DNA of 64,000 bases from Puccinellia tenuiflora (GCA_012064385.1 QRDG01000231.1:1463584-1527583), one strand, 5' to 3'. Positions 34,548 to 45,461 are shown, numbered from the stretch's first letter. Made by a program: numbers and translations. Notes: generated from the letters alone by a model not told the origin.

Positions 34548-37500
34548 TGTAATGTCCCGGGGTTTTCCCCAAATTAGTTTTTGTTTGTTTTCTTTTTTGC
34601 ATCGTCATGACATCATGCATCATATCACCTTGCATATTTAGATAAACTCAAATATTATTTTAACAAAACTTATTTTTTTTTCAAATCTTCTCTACTCTTT
34701 TCCCTCTTTTCTTTCTCTTTTTTTCCTATTTTGGAAAATTGGAGAAAATTCCAAAATTCGTATCAGGCCTGAGGACACCATTCTGCATTCTTTTCTTTTG
34801 GCCCTCTTTCTCTTTTGGCCCAGCCCACCCTTCTTCTCCTACCTTTTGACGTCACTCCTGTACGAACCACCTCCACACCATCTGATCGCCATGGAGCCGC
34901 TCGATTCGCGTCATACAACGCCTCCCCACCTATAAGACCATGTCCTGGGGCTTACCCTAGCCACCCTCCCCCTTTTCCCCAACAGCTCCGCCGCCGGCCC
35001 CTTCCTCTTCACCTCGCCCTCCCCATGCTAAGAGACGTGCTCCCGAGAGCACTACCGCGGCCACCACCGACGCCCCCGTCGTCCTACTCCACCCCGAACC
35101 TCGCCACCTTGTCCAGAGGTCGCCCTGGATATCACTCCTTCGATTCCCCACCTCAGAGCCTCCTCTTTAGTTCTCTGTATCTTGGAAACATGCCCGTCCC
35201 AGGCGTTCTCTGGAGCGCCTTGGTCTGCTGCCGTCGACGTCCACGCCAGTACAAGCATCCTCGAGCCAAAAATCCATGTCTATGAGCTGCGCCTCTTCCT
35301 CCTCCACTTCCTCGTCCACTGGAGCATGCTGGGATCCAGCGAAGCGTCGCCATCGAGCTCGTCTTCCCCGACGTCGTCCGCCCGGAGCACGCAAGGTCGC
35401 TGTTCGTCTTCGTCGTATGCATCACGTCCCTGGCGTCCCCGAGCCCGTCCTCTTCTCCAGCGGCCTCTATGAGGTGAGCCGCACCTCGTGCACCCTTTTC
35501 CCCTTCTAATCCATCGCCGGATCCTCTGATTGATGAGGTTCGTGTCCGCCGACCTGCTCCTGTCATGGACGAATTCGTCCCGTCCGTATCCTGCTGCTTC
35601 TCTGCTCTCTCCCTTCCACCTCCACGCTCTGGCCATCTCCAGATCCTCCCTTGCCGCACGCACACCAGCACGCCTCCGCTCCCCAGCTGCACCCTCGGTC
35701 TACAGGCCGCGCGAGGAAAACCAGCAGCGACGCTGCAAGTTCGTCGCCGGTGCTATGCTTCAGAAAAGCCTGAACCTTTTCCTGTGCAAGATTCAGTTAA
35801 CCCCGCCCCGGCTACCTCTTGTTCAGTCCAACCCGCATCCCTTCACCAACACCAAGCCATCCCAGTGGCAGTGCTCCTGCTTTCCTTCCCAGAAGGCCCA
35901 AGTTCGAATCCCACCTACGGCAATATAAGCCAACTCCTTTTATTTTGTTTATTTCTTTTGCAAACCTAACTATATTCATATCTTTTAATCTATAAATCCA
36001 AATTAAAAATGTTATATATGAAATTTGTTCAGAAAAATGTGTAGAATTTAAATATGCCATCCATGCTCATGTCTACATCATGTAGCTTGCATTTTAGTTG
36101 TGTTTTCTTTATCACTTAAATAATTAAATATGGAATATGTGGGGTCTAATTTAATTGTTGACCCGGTTCCATTTAATTTTGTGTAGCTCACCAATGCATT
36201 GTTTAGACTTGTTAAACAACATTTAATTTTGATGGTTAGAAAAATAACTTGAACCATATAATTATATGTCGGAATCTTGGTTCCGTTTAATTTTGTTAAG
36301 TTGCATCTCTCTTTTGCCATGTCATGCATGCATTGCATCAACATGCCGGATCTTTTGCCGTAGTAGTAAAATGCATCTTTTATATTTCCAGTGTTTGTTG
36401 CTTCTTCGGGAATAGGACGTTGAGTTGATGTGAGCAACGACAGGTTCTGCTACCTCTACCGGATTGCAGGCAAGTGATACTCCCTTGCTATCTTCGCTTG
36501 TTTTCTGTCTCTCACTCGTCCTATCTTTTGTTCCTTGCTAGCCTTATATTGCGATGCTTGTGTCCCGATCCTATTTGCATGTTTACCTTGCAGCCATGAT
36601 ATGCCCCACCCCCACATCCTATTTACCCTGTTGCTTGTTTACCTTGTTGGCCTGCGAGTCGTAGCGCATGCTTAGCTTTGTCTTGCTCGAGTCTTGCTAT
36701 CTTTAGTTAGTCTTGCTTTAATTTGATAGTTGGGTTAATTCACATGATAATCTATAATGTTTGGCGATGGGAATAATTAATAAAGATAAGGCACCGGCGG
36801 AAGGCCAATCGTGGTGATTTGTTCTGCTAGTGTCGCCTAGGACCCGAGTTCTTGTCCTCTGATCCAAGAATGAGCGCACTACCCACATGTGGGAGGAAAT
36901 GGGACTCCCCTCGACCTAGTACCGGATCTGCAGCCTCGTCCAGGGCGTCACAAGTAGTTCGGGTGTTTCCATTTGCGCGACGCTTTATTTTGATGCAGGT
37001 ACGGATGGGACGCCTCCGATACGATGATGGTTACTTACGGTAGGGCTGCGGAGCGTTCGTTTATCGAGTGTGGAAGGAGGGGCAATCGTATGAGTGTTCC
37101 CTCCCGAAGCCGTTCTCGCATCGGCTAGGTCCACCTCGGAGCTTCGGCCGGACTTTCAAGGTGGGTCAGACTTAGCTAGGTGGTTCCCTGGACAAGTGTG
37201 GTAGTGAAGGAAAGTGTAGCGTCGGATACCCTGCCAGCATACCCCGGAAGTGTGCTAATTGCATGGCAACAAGGGTGGAAGTGCGTGTGGTTACATTTGT
37301 GCACCCCTGCAGGGTTAAATCTTTTCGAAAAGCCGTGTCCGCGGTTATGGACGACTTGGTGATGATGCTGGCTAACAAGATCATAGACAACTTACACCTG
37401 ATGTTAATAATTTGATTAGTAAGATAGAACTACTTCAATAATAAAATATAAAATTGCCAACTGTGTGAGTGCCTTTGGGCTTGCTGCTCGTAGGATAAAC

Positions 37501-38122
37501 GGGCTGGTAAGGAATTGGCTGGGTATGTTTGGTGTTAGTATAGTTGGTTACCTATGCGCTCTCTTACCTCCTCTCTATTAGACGATTGTTGTAGTGTGTC
37601 TCTATAGGTTGTTAGTGCTGCTTGCTGCCGCCTCAATCGCTAACCCCTTTTCCCCGGAATTCCAGCTTTGATATCTTGTGAGTATTACTTGCCAGTACTG
37701 TTTTATAGTACTGACCCCTTCGGGGCTGCTATTCCAATGCAGCCAACAGGTTTGAAGTGTGACGACGTTAGCTTGGGAATCCCTCCGGCTTGGCCTGGGC
37801 AGGGATATGGTGCCTTTGCTTATCTTCAGGACTCTTAGTCCAATTTGTATCTTGTCCGTAGCTGGACGCTATCTCGTTTCCGCTGTTCTTTTGGATTTTT
37901 GTATTGTATCTTGTTGTTCTTGACTCGGTGAGTCGTTCTTGTATATATATGTTCTTTTGTGGGCTCCGTCGAGAACTGTTGTAATGTTATCACAATTCCA
38001 CCCGCATAACGTGTGAGTTGCGACCTGCACGTTATGCCTGGTGGGCGTCCTTTAGGATCGTTATTATGCGGATTTGGCTGGAAATCGCTAAGTATGCATA
38101 GTACCGATCTTGGGGCGTTACA
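34548..38122 (+). mobile_element. Long LTR 3 (3' LTR of element 2)
   Basis: Starts TGTAATGTCCCGGGG and ends GGGGCGTTACA, 3575 bases. The first 100 bases and the last 2.7 kb match the other copies, but 34650-35440 differs from the corresponding part of LTR 1 and holds its own GC-rich stretch. That stretch has CCTATAAGACC (34928), a possible TATA, and ends at CTCTATGAG/GTGAGC. The tRNA-like segment is at 35855-35929. The sequence after 38122 is CACTA-element DNA. Confidence 0.85.
35855..35929 (+). repeat. tRNA-like (SINE-like) segment inside long LTR 3
   Basis: Same as at 31841-31915; the B-box-like GTTCGAATCCC is at 35902-35912. Confidence 0.45.
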
Positions 38123-38144
38123 CTATATGCAAATCATTCGGATT

Positions 38145-38214
38145 CCCGTCATACAGCCCAACGGTGCATTTGATATGCAGGCACTCACGAGCCACCGTTG
38201 GGCTGTATGACGGG
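38145..38214. repeat. 22-bp perfect inverted repeat (hairpin)
   Basis: CCCGTCATACAGCCCAACGG... (38145-38166) is repeated in reverse at 38193-38214 around a 26-base spacer. It lies downstream of the transposase stop. It could act in termination or transcript processing; this is inference. Confidence 0.8.
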
Positions 38215-38474
38215 GAAACCGTGTGCATTTGATAAAAGGTTTAATACATTGTCCGTGCTTCCAAGATGCCTGTTTGTGTGGAATATGGACCCATTCAAAC
38301 AAACTATGCCAAGTTTATTATTACACATCACCAACACATCCCTATCTAGTCTTCTGAGTTTTCTTCGTGTGTTTCCCTTTCTTCTGATTGCGACGCAACC
38401 ATGGACAATCTTCATTATTTAACACGATGCTTGGGTCAGTTTTCACCGTGAAGGGTGGAATTTCATCAAACTTA

Positions 38475-41400
38475 TTATAATCTTCTGACATGTATGTCTT
38501 GTCCACCACTCCCTGTTTCTTTTCCCTGAAAGAACAATGTGGCGCTTTGGCTCATCGTATGATGTGTCCTCTTGCCTTTCTTTTCCTTTTTTTTCGGTTT
38601 GGTAGACATGTCCTTCACATAGAAAACCTGGGCCACTTCACTGGCAAGCACGAATGGTTCGGTCTCATATGCTACATTCTTGAGATCCACTGTAGTCATT
38701 CTGTACTGTGGGTCTACCTGCACCCCGTCTTTCAGGTTGAACCATTTGCACCGGAACAAAGGGATCTTGAAAGTAGGTCCATAGTCAAGTTCCCATATCT
38801 CCTCTATGTACCCATAATATGTGACCTTCTTCCCATTGTCGTCTGCTGCATCAAAGCGGACACCACTATTTTGGTTGGTGCTCTTTTGATCTTGGGCGAT
38901 CGTGTAAAATGTATTCCCATTTATCTCGTACCCTTGAAAAGTCGATATACAAAAAGATGGTTGCTTGGCCAACAAGTATAGTTGTTCTTCAATAGTGGTG
39001 TCATTAATGAGATGTGTTTGCAACCAACCGCCGAAAGTCGTCTGGTGTTCTCCATCAATCCAATCTTCACCTTGCTCCGGATATTTTGAGCGTAAAATAT
39101 CCTTGTGTTCCAATATATACGGAGCCACCATGATGGAATTATGTAGGACTGTGTAGTGTGCTTTAGTGAAAGAATGTCCGTCCATATTTATTTTTGCTCT
39201 CTTTCCTAGCGTGCCTTTTCCACGCAGTCTCCCCTCATAGCGTGATTCAGGAACACCGATCGGCTTAAGGTCAGGAATAAAGTCAACACAAAACTCAATG
39301 ACCTCCTCTGTTCCATAGCCCTTGGAGATGCTTCCTTCTGGCCTAGCACGGTTATGAACGTATTTCTTTAAGACTCCCATGAATCTCTCAAAGGGGAACA
39401 TGTTGTGTAGAAATACAGGACCGAGAACGTGAATCTCTTCGACTAGGTGAACTATGAGGTGCGTCATAATATTGAAGAAGGATGGTGGAAACACCAACTC
39501 GAAGCTGACAAGACATTGCACCACATCCTTCTGTAAATTTGATAGAGTTAGTGGATTGATCACCTTCTGAGAAATTGCATTGAGGAATGCACATAGCTTC
39601 ACAATGGGTACTCGAACATTTTCTGGCAGAAGCCCCCTCAATGCAATCGGAAGTAATTGTGTCATAATGACGTGGCAGTCATGAGACTTTAGGTTTTGAA
39701 ACTTTTTCTCTGTCATGTTTATTATTCCCTTTATATTCGACGAGAAGCCAGACGGGACCTTGATGCTGCTCAGGACTTCAAAGAAGATCTCCTTCTCTTC
39801 TTTTGTAAGAGCGTAGCTGGCAATACCTTGATACTTCTCTGGATTTAGGTTGTCTCGTTCGTGCATACGTTGCTGGTCCTGCCGTGCATCCGGTGTATCT
39901 TTTGTCTTTCCGTACACGCCCAAGCAGTTTAGCAGGTTCACGCAAAGATTTTTCGTCACGTGCATCATGTCGATTGAAGAGTGAACCTCTAGGATTTTCC
40001 AATAGGGTAGCTCCCAAAATATAGACATCTTCTTCCACATGGGTACGTGTCCGGCACTGTTATTCGGAACAGATTGTCCGCCAGGACCCTTTCCAAAGAT
40101 CACTTTTAAATCCTTCACCATATCATATATAACATCGCCAGTAGGGCGGGTAGGCTTCGTCCGGCTATCTGCCTCACCTCTGAAATGCTTGCCTCCTCCC
40201 ATTCTTACGACATGTTGTTTTGGAAGAAATCGACGATGCCCCAAGTACACATTCTTGTTTCCCAAATATATACTGTCAGTCTCACCTAAACAGTGTGTGC
40301 ATGCATTGTATCCCTTGTTTGATTGTCCTGAAATGTTACTAAGAGCAGGCCAATCATTGATGGTTACGAACAACAACCCTCGTAGGTTAAATTCCTTTTC
40401 TTCATGCTCATCCCACACAGGTACACCTTCTTCATCCCACAACTGTAAAAGTTCTTCAACTAATGGCCTCAGGTACACATCAATGTCGTTGCCGGGTTGC
40501 CTCGGGCCTTGGATGAGCACTGGCATCATAATGAACTTCCGCTTCATGCACAACCAAGGAGGAAGGTTATAGATACATAGAGTCACTGGCCAGGTGCTAT
40601 GACTGGAGCTCTGCTCTCCAAAAGGATTAAAGCCATCTGTACTTAGACCAAATCTTAAGTTCCTCGCGTCATCTGCAAATGTCTTGAACTCTTTGTCGAT
40701 TTTTCTCCACTGCCACCCGTCAGCGGGGTGTCTCAGCATCACGTCTTTCTTACGGTCTTCTTTGTGCCATCGCAACAACTTGGCATGCTCTTTGTTTTGA
40801 AACAAACGTTTCAACCGTGGTATTATAGGAGCATACCACATCACCTTGACAGGAACCTTCTTCCTGGGGCGCGGCTCGCCCTCAACATCACCAGGGTCAT
40901 CTCGCCTGATCTTATACCGCAATGCACCGCATACCGGGCATGCATTCAAATTCTCGTACTTCTCACCGCGGTAGAGGATGCAGTCATTGATGCATGCATG
41001 TATTTTCTGCACCTCTAATCCTAGAGGGCAGACAACCTTCTTTGCTTCGTACGTACTAGAGGGCAATACATTCTCCCCTGGAAGCATCTTCTTTATTATT
41101 TTCAGCAACTTTTCAAAACCCTTGTCAGAAATACCATTCTCTGCCTTCCATTGCAGCAATTCTAATGTGGTACCCAGCTTTTTCTGACCATCTTCGCAAT
41201 TTGGGTACAACAATTTGTTGTGATCCTCTAACATTCTCTCCAACTTCAACTTCTCGTTTTCACTTCCGCAGTTAATCTTCGCATCATGAATGGCCCGACC
41301 TAAATCGTCATCGGGGTCATCAAAAATGAGCTCTTCTGCGTCTTCGTCTCCCCCCATTGTCATATCATCGTGTTCAGTGAACATAGGATAGTTGTCGTTA

Positions 41401-41672
41401 TCCTCTTCTTCTTCGTTGTCTTCCATTATAACCCCTATTTCTCCGTGCTTTGTCCAACAATTATAGCCGGGCATGAAACCGTTCTGTAACAGGTGGGCGT
41501 GAATGGTTCTTGAGGTAGAGTAATCCTTCATATTCTTACAGGAACTACATGGACAACACATGAAACCATTCGACCGCTTGCTTGCCTCAGCCACGTGGAG
41601 AAAATTATGCATGCCATTAATAAACTCGGGACAACGTCGGTCACCGTACATCCATTGTCGGTTCATCTGCAT
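38475..41672 (-). CDS. CACTA transposase (TNP2/TNPD type)
   Basis: This is an uninterrupted 1065-codon frame. Features in order: an N-terminal transposase-associated region with paired cysteines (MYGDRRCPEF...CCPCSSCKN, about residues 8-47), an acidic stretch (83-125), and a zinc-ribbon-like CPVCGALRY (about 245). Next comes the catalytic-type core of the Transposase_21 family (LRFGLSTDGFNPFG near 345 to NIKGYNACTHCL-like), then DUF4218-like (LPIALRGLLPENVR to NRARPEGSI, about 690-800) and DUF4216-like (RCKWFNLKDGVQVDP, about 990-1010). Length matches full-size CACTA transposases. A start at the second methionine (41666) is equally possible because CAG/ATG resembles a splice acceptor. The enzyme would cut CACTA ends; this copy lacks its own 3' end but could act on others. 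Confidence 0.9.
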   Translation of the reverse strand: MQMNRQWMYGDRRCPEFINGMHNFLHVAEASKRSNGFMCCPCSSCKNMKDYSTSRTIHAHLLQNGFMPGYNCWTKHGEIGVIMEDNEEEEDNDNYPMFTEHDDMTMGGDEDAEELIFDDPDDDLGRAIHDAKINCGSENEKLKLERMLEDHNKLLYPNCEDGQKKLGTTLELLQWKAENGISDKGFEKLLKIIKKMLPGENVLPSSTYEAKKVVCPLGLEVQKIHACINDCILYRGEKYENLNACPVCGALRYKIRRDDPGDVEGEPRPRKKVPVKVMWYAPIIPRLKRLFQNKEHAKLLRWHKEDRKKDVMLRHPADGWQWRKIDKEFKTFADDARNLRFGLSTDGFNPFGEQSSSHSTWPVTLCIYNLPPWLCMKRKFIMMPVLIQGPRQPGNDIDVYLRPLVEELLQLWDEEGVPVWDEHEEKEFNLRGLLFVTINDWPALSNISGQSNKGYNACTHCLGETDSIYLGNKNVYLGHRRFLPKQHVVRMGGGKHFRGEADSRTKPTRPTGDVIYDMVKDLKVIFGKGPGGQSVPNNSAGHVPMWKKMSIFWELPYWKILEVHSSIDMMHVTKNLCVNLLNCLGVYGKTKDTPDARQDQQRMHERDNLNPEKYQGIASYALTKEEKEIFFEVLSSIKVPSGFSSNIKGIINMTEKKFQNLKSHDCHVIMTQLLPIALRGLLPENVRVPIVKLCAFLNAISQKVINPLTLSNLQKDVVQCLVSFELVFPPSFFNIMTHLIVHLVEEIHVLGPVFLHNMFPFERFMGVLKKYVHNRARPEGSISKGYGTEEVIEFCVDFIPDLKPIGVPESRYEGRLRGKGTLGKRAKINMDGHSFTKAHYTVLHNSIMVAPYILEHKDILRSKYPEQGEDWIDGEHQTTFGGWLQTHLINDTTIEEQLYLLAKQPSFCISTFQGYEINGNTFYTIAQDQKSTNQNSGVRFDAADDNGKKVTYYGYIEEIWELDYGPTFKIPLFRCKWFNLKDGVQVDPQYRMTTVDLKNVAYETEPFVLASEVAQVFYVKDMSTKPKKKEKKGKRTHHTMSQSATLFFQGKETGSGGQDIHVRRL

Positions 41673-41814
41673 TATATAAGTATATCAATAACCGTTAATT
41701 ACACTACTTCATAAATAGATGAGTGACAAAATTAATTAATATTCAAGTTCATCACATTAAAAGCAAATTAGAGTACTGACCAAATGTAATACATAGTTCT
41801 CATAAAACATACAC

Positions 41815-42158
41815 TCAAACTAACATACAACTATCTAAAAAATTAAAACCAACAAAAAATGCGATGAAAATCGCAACTAAGGTAACTACTGAACCAACAG
41901 CATAATGATACCAAGCCTCTTGATTAATGGCATATTTTCTAATCTTTTTAATCTTCAAGCGCATTGCATCCATCTTGATCTGGTGATCATCGACGACGTC
42001 GGCAAACTTCAAGTCCAATTTCATCTTCTCTTCTAGGCATTGCAGACGAAGATCTTCACTTCTTTTCAATTTTTCTTTCAAATCATTATTTTCTTTCTCA
42101 AATAAATTGAGCATCTCGACAAGAGGGTCGGTTGTAATTTCTGGTTCAACTACCTCCT
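41815..42158 (-). CDS. Coiled-coil protein with C-terminal membrane segment, CACTA accessory ORF (exon)
   Basis: From an apparent splice acceptor (TCTAG before GAGGTAGTTGAACC) the frame reads EVVEPEITTDPLVEMLNLFEKENNDLKEKL... and ends at 41815. Charged heptad-like residues over about 70 codons suggest a coiled coil. The end (YAVGSVVTLVAIFIAFFVGFNFL) is hydrophobic. It lies upstream of the transposase in the same direction, the position of the second gene in CACTA elements. Further upstream exons probably lie at about 42280-42500, but I could not define them. Confidence 0.55.
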
Positions 42159-42782
42159 AGATAAAATATCTATGTCAAGTTGGTCGGCATAATTGTCACA
42201 TGACAAAATGAAACAAATAGTTATAAAAGTATACCACATCCGAATCATAGACCGGACGAGGGCCGACGGGGACGGATATCAAAACCATGGCACTATACAT
42301 AAAAAAACAATCATACAAGTAAGAAAATTATAAAGTAAAACTATGCATCTATCACATAAAACTAAGTTTTTGTATAAAACATAAAAACAAGTAGGCTCAC
42401 CGAGGTGGTGCCGGCTAGGGACGGCGCTGGCGATCGACGGCGGTGAGGACGGGGAAGATACTAAAACCAACAAAGCATACTTTAATTTGAGATCAAATTG
42501 CATATAAAACGAATGAAATCACTAACTTAGACATTTCATCAAACACCTTGCTAGCACTAAAAAAGTGAAAAGAGTTAAACTATACGAAATGAGCTAAATT
42601 AGGAACGCCGGAAGAAAGGATCATGTTGCTAACCCTTGGATAGATGGTTGCCGCCAATCTTAACAAAATGGTGGAGAAAAATGGAGATTTGTTTGGAGTG
42701 TGAGAGGAGAGATTTATGTTGGAAATGTGTTGGAGATGAAAAAATGAGCGGGTCGGGTTGATGAAATAGGCTGCACACCCTC

Positions 42783-43000
42783 TAGTACCGGTTTGATATG
42801 CAAACCGGTACTAAAGGTGCAGCGCCGGCCCCGCAGCCGCAGCATTTTTGGCGCGAAACCCTTTAGTACCGGTTCGTAGCACGAACCGGTACTAAAGCTC
42901 TAGCACAAACCGGTACTACAGATTCCCGGCGCACTGCGCTCTGGAGCCGGTACTAGTGCTAGCTTTAGTACCGGTTTGTAACCAAACCGGTACTAAGGGT
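42783..43000. repeat. Subterminal palindromic repeats of the CACTA element
   Basis: TAGTACCGGTT and its complement AACCGGTACTA occur in inverted pairs (42783-42816, 42864-42898, 42951-43000), each able to fold into a hairpin. In CACTA elements such repeats bind an element-encoded DNA-binding protein. Confidence 0.85.
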
Positions 43001-43029
43001 AACATCCTTTGGCTGTTTTTCCACTAGTG

Positions 43030-43227
43030 TCTGGGACACTGGTAGCGAGATCGATTGATCGATCTGATCGACTAGCGAGACCTAATGATGGCCAACGACC
43101 AGGGTTCATCTGCATGGTGTTCGTCGTGCTTGCTGTCTGGCTGTCGGACCGTTAGGAGGATTGAAAGCGGTTATTTCTAACGGTGGCCGTGACCCTGATC
43201 AACTGATGTGGAGGCTCGGGTGCTGCT
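43030..43227. other. Unassigned sequence between CACTA and hAT elements
   Basis: This is 198 bases with no recognised feature. Its last eight bases (GTGCTGCT) are the target duplication of the next element. Confidence 0.4.
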
Positions 43228-44398
43228 CAGGGGCGGAGCCAGGATTTGAGTATGGAGGGGGCGAAGATTTTTTTACACATGTAACCAGTATATATCAACT
43301 TCTGTTTTCGAAACAAGAAGTATATAGCAACTTCCAATATAAAATTGATCACAATGATATATGCTTTGCGTTTGAAAGAAAGCTACATTCTGTTAATATG
43401 GAAATGATGTACATCAAGGAAACCTATCGCTATGAAAAGAGTTTATTCTCAATATAATACAATATATGCTTTTGCGGCAATTTAATCTCGTTATAAACTA
43501 TTCTGTAGTACCAAATACGTACTCTCGCCTTCCCATCAAGAAAATCGAAAACAAATTTCAATTAATCATTTGCTTTATACGATACAACTATAATTTATAA
43601 TGGGTCGTAGTATGTAATTTTGTATTGATCCACAAACTACTAACTACTACCGTGTGGCAGCTGCTGGCTATGCCCTAACGCGCGCGGACAGCGGCAATCA
43701 GCTAAGCCTAACAAGAGGCAATGAGTCCATTGGTACTACTAGGTCCATCAGGAGGGCAGTAGTTTTTTTTTGAGAACATGGAGGGCAGTAGTTTTATCAG
43801 ATACTAATGGATGTGGGCTGTTGTTGCCCTGTTGGGCTTGGTCTCACCTAGCACAGGGACTGCGTTTCTATTTCTTTGCCTAACGGCCGAGCAATAATAG
43901 TAATTAACTGCTGTATGGAAAACTCGCAGGTGAGCCCGAGCTCACCTGCACCCTCGGATTTCGCAAAATTCAAAAAATAGTAAAACTTTTCGAAAAAATC
44001 TGAAAAAAATGGGGTGCATATGTATACAAGTTCTTCACATCCGTGCAACTTTTTAGAATAAAATGACATTCTATGCGCTCTGTGCAAAAAAGACATTGTC
44101 TTTTTTGCACAGACCATATGAAATATCATTTGATTATGAGAATTTACACGAGTGTGAAGAACTTGTATACATATGCACCCAATTTTTTCCAGATTTTTTC
44201 GAAAAGTTTTACTATTTTTTTAATTTCGCGAGAAAAAAAGGGTGTAGGTGTGCCCGGGCACTGTTCGTCCGCACTCACTGCTGTATATACTATACTAAGT
44301 ATCAGTACTACATACGAATTTTGTTGAGGGGGGCCGAAGGTTGGGGGGGGGGGGGGGGGGGGTCTGACCCCTGCTAGCACCCCCTGGATCCGCCCCTG
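43228..44398. mobile_element. Non-autonomous hAT-like element, target duplication GTGCTGCT
   Basis: The ends are CAGGGGCGGAGCCAGG and, in reverse, CAGGGGCGGATCCAGG, so the terminal inverted repeats are near-perfect. The 8-base duplication GTGCTGCT (43220-43227 and 44399-44406) is diagnostic of hAT elements. There is no transposase among the 1171 bases. A foldback element (43927-44263) and a run of 20 G (44343-44362) lie inside. Confidence 0.9.
43927..44263. mobile_element. Foldback element inside the hAT-like element
   Basis: Two arms of about 150-165 bases are imperfect inverted repeats of each other (for example AGTAAAACTTTTCGAAAAAA on the left and its complement on the right). The inner ends, AAAAAAGACA and TGTCTTTTTT, are almost adjacent. 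A related single arm is at 45655-45830. No clear target duplication was found. Confidence 0.6.
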
Positions 44399-44406
44399 GT
44401 GCTGCT

Positions 44407-44730
44407 AGAGCAGGGCAAGATCTCGGACGAGACGGTGCAGAGGTGCCACAATCTATTCATTGTAGAGCTGATCTGCGACGAGCTGGTTGTGACGCTGGCG
44501 AACTATTTGCGTGGCCACCGCCATGATGGTGTCAACGCTGGCGAACTACTTGCGCAACCACCACCATGAGGATGTTGACCGTGAGGCGTCAGCCATGGAC
44601 GTTCTAGGAATGATCTGCCAAAGCATCGACAGTTTCAGTAGTAACAGGTCAACTGAAGGGTTCTAATATATTTGCTTCTGTTACTGCAGACGCAAATACA
44701 GTGGCTCATGGGACTATACATTTGCTTCTC
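44407..44730 (+). pseudogene. Coding-like remnant next to the hAT element
   Basis: Balanced-GC sequence with a short open stretch reading LLEQGKISDETVQRCHNLFIVELICDELVVTLANYLRGH that spans the hAT target site when the insertion is ignored. I do not recognise the family. Stops close it on both sides. Confidence 0.35.
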
Positions 44731-44733
44731 TAA

Positions 44734-45148
44734 GAGCATCTCCAACAGCAGCGCTACGTGCCGGCACGTTATTTTTTTTGCGGCGCCAGAATTGCGATTT
44801 TGCGCGCGCAGCGCCTGTTTTGCTTTAGCAGAAGCGCTATAGTTAGCGCGGCGCGGCTGCACAATTTTTAGCTCCAGCGGACGCGCTAAAAATTCCACCG
44901 CGCGCGGGTGGAGGATTCAGATCCGGCGGCGGTTGGTCAATTCGCGCGAATATCTTTTCGACCGCGCGCGCTGGAGCGGCCGCCCCAAATTCAGCGCAGC
45001 GAGTACCGCTTGGGCCAGCGCGCTGGCCCCTTTTTACCGCGCGCGGAGTTTTAGCGCGGCTGCTGGAGACACCGTTTCGGGTGCGCGCGCGCCATATCGG
45101 CGGTTTCTTGGGCGCGCGGCGTTTTTAGCGCTGCTGTTGGAGATGCTC
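44734..45148. mobile_element. Harbinger-like MITE, target duplication TAA
   Basis: Perfect 22-base terminal inverted repeats (GAGCATCTCCAACAGCAGCG...) with TAA on both sides (44731-44733 and 45149-45151). The 415-base interior is GC-rich with many GCGCG motifs and no gene. A 3-base TAA duplication fits PIF/Harbinger-type elements. Confidence 0.8.
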
Positions 45149-45251
45149 TAACTTGTTATGTTACAGTTACCTTCCATTTACCGGTTCACTTTACAAAGGT
45201 TAAATAACAACAATAATATTAGACATGTTCATCATGTTCAGTTCACAAGGT

Positions 45252-45461
45252 TCACTCACAACATTTTACATCATCATCTCCTTGGGCGACAGAAGATATA
45301 TCGGGAGAATTCAGAGCTTGGATCAAACTTGCGATGGCAAAACAGTTGTTTACAAAGTGGGAAGGGTTAACTAAGCCTCTGAGTACGTAGATGCATTCTG
45401 AAGCAAACTCAAGAGCAGAGCACATAGCTGATGCTCCAAGAAATTGCACTTCATTAAAAGA
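45252..45461 (-). pseudogene. Candidate last exon of an unknown host gene
   Basis: The minus-strand frame reads WSFNEVQFLGASAMCSALEFASECIYVLRGLVNPSHFVNNCFAIASLIQALN and ends DDDVKCCE followed by TGA. Composition is protein-like, and the frame is preceded by possible splice acceptors (AACAG, GTAAG, AAGAG) near 45462-45475. I do not recognise the family. It lies downstream of the HECT remnant on the same strand, but the sequence is not HECT-like. Confidence 0.35.

Larger units (their letters stand above)
38123..43029 (-). mobile_element. CACTA (En/Spm-type) DNA transposon, 3' end missing
   Basis: The 5' end is at the right: the terminus read on the minus strand is CACTAGTGGAAAAAC (ending at 43029), followed by palindromic subterminal repeats built on TAGTACCGGTT (42783-43000). 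A coiled-coil ORF and the transposase follow. At the left, 38123-38474 has no TAGTACCGGTT repeats and no matching terminus; a long-LTR element abuts directly. The CACTA at 38121 overlaps the retroelement's TTACA end and is coincidental. Confidence 0.85.

Noticed and set aside
15165..38122. A tandem array of three LTRs and two interiors as a true recombination product.
   Set aside because: The middle LTR is a chimera joined at an N, so the array is better explained by two separate elements and an assembly join.
38121..38135. CACTATATGC at the left edge of the CACTA element as its second terminus.
   Set aside because: It overlaps the TTACA end of the long LTR, shares only five bases with the true terminus (CACTAGTGGAAAA), and no TAGTACCGGTT repeats follow.
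40039..40572. A 177-codon plus-strand open frame within the transposase.
   Set aside because: It is antisense to the intact transposase gene.
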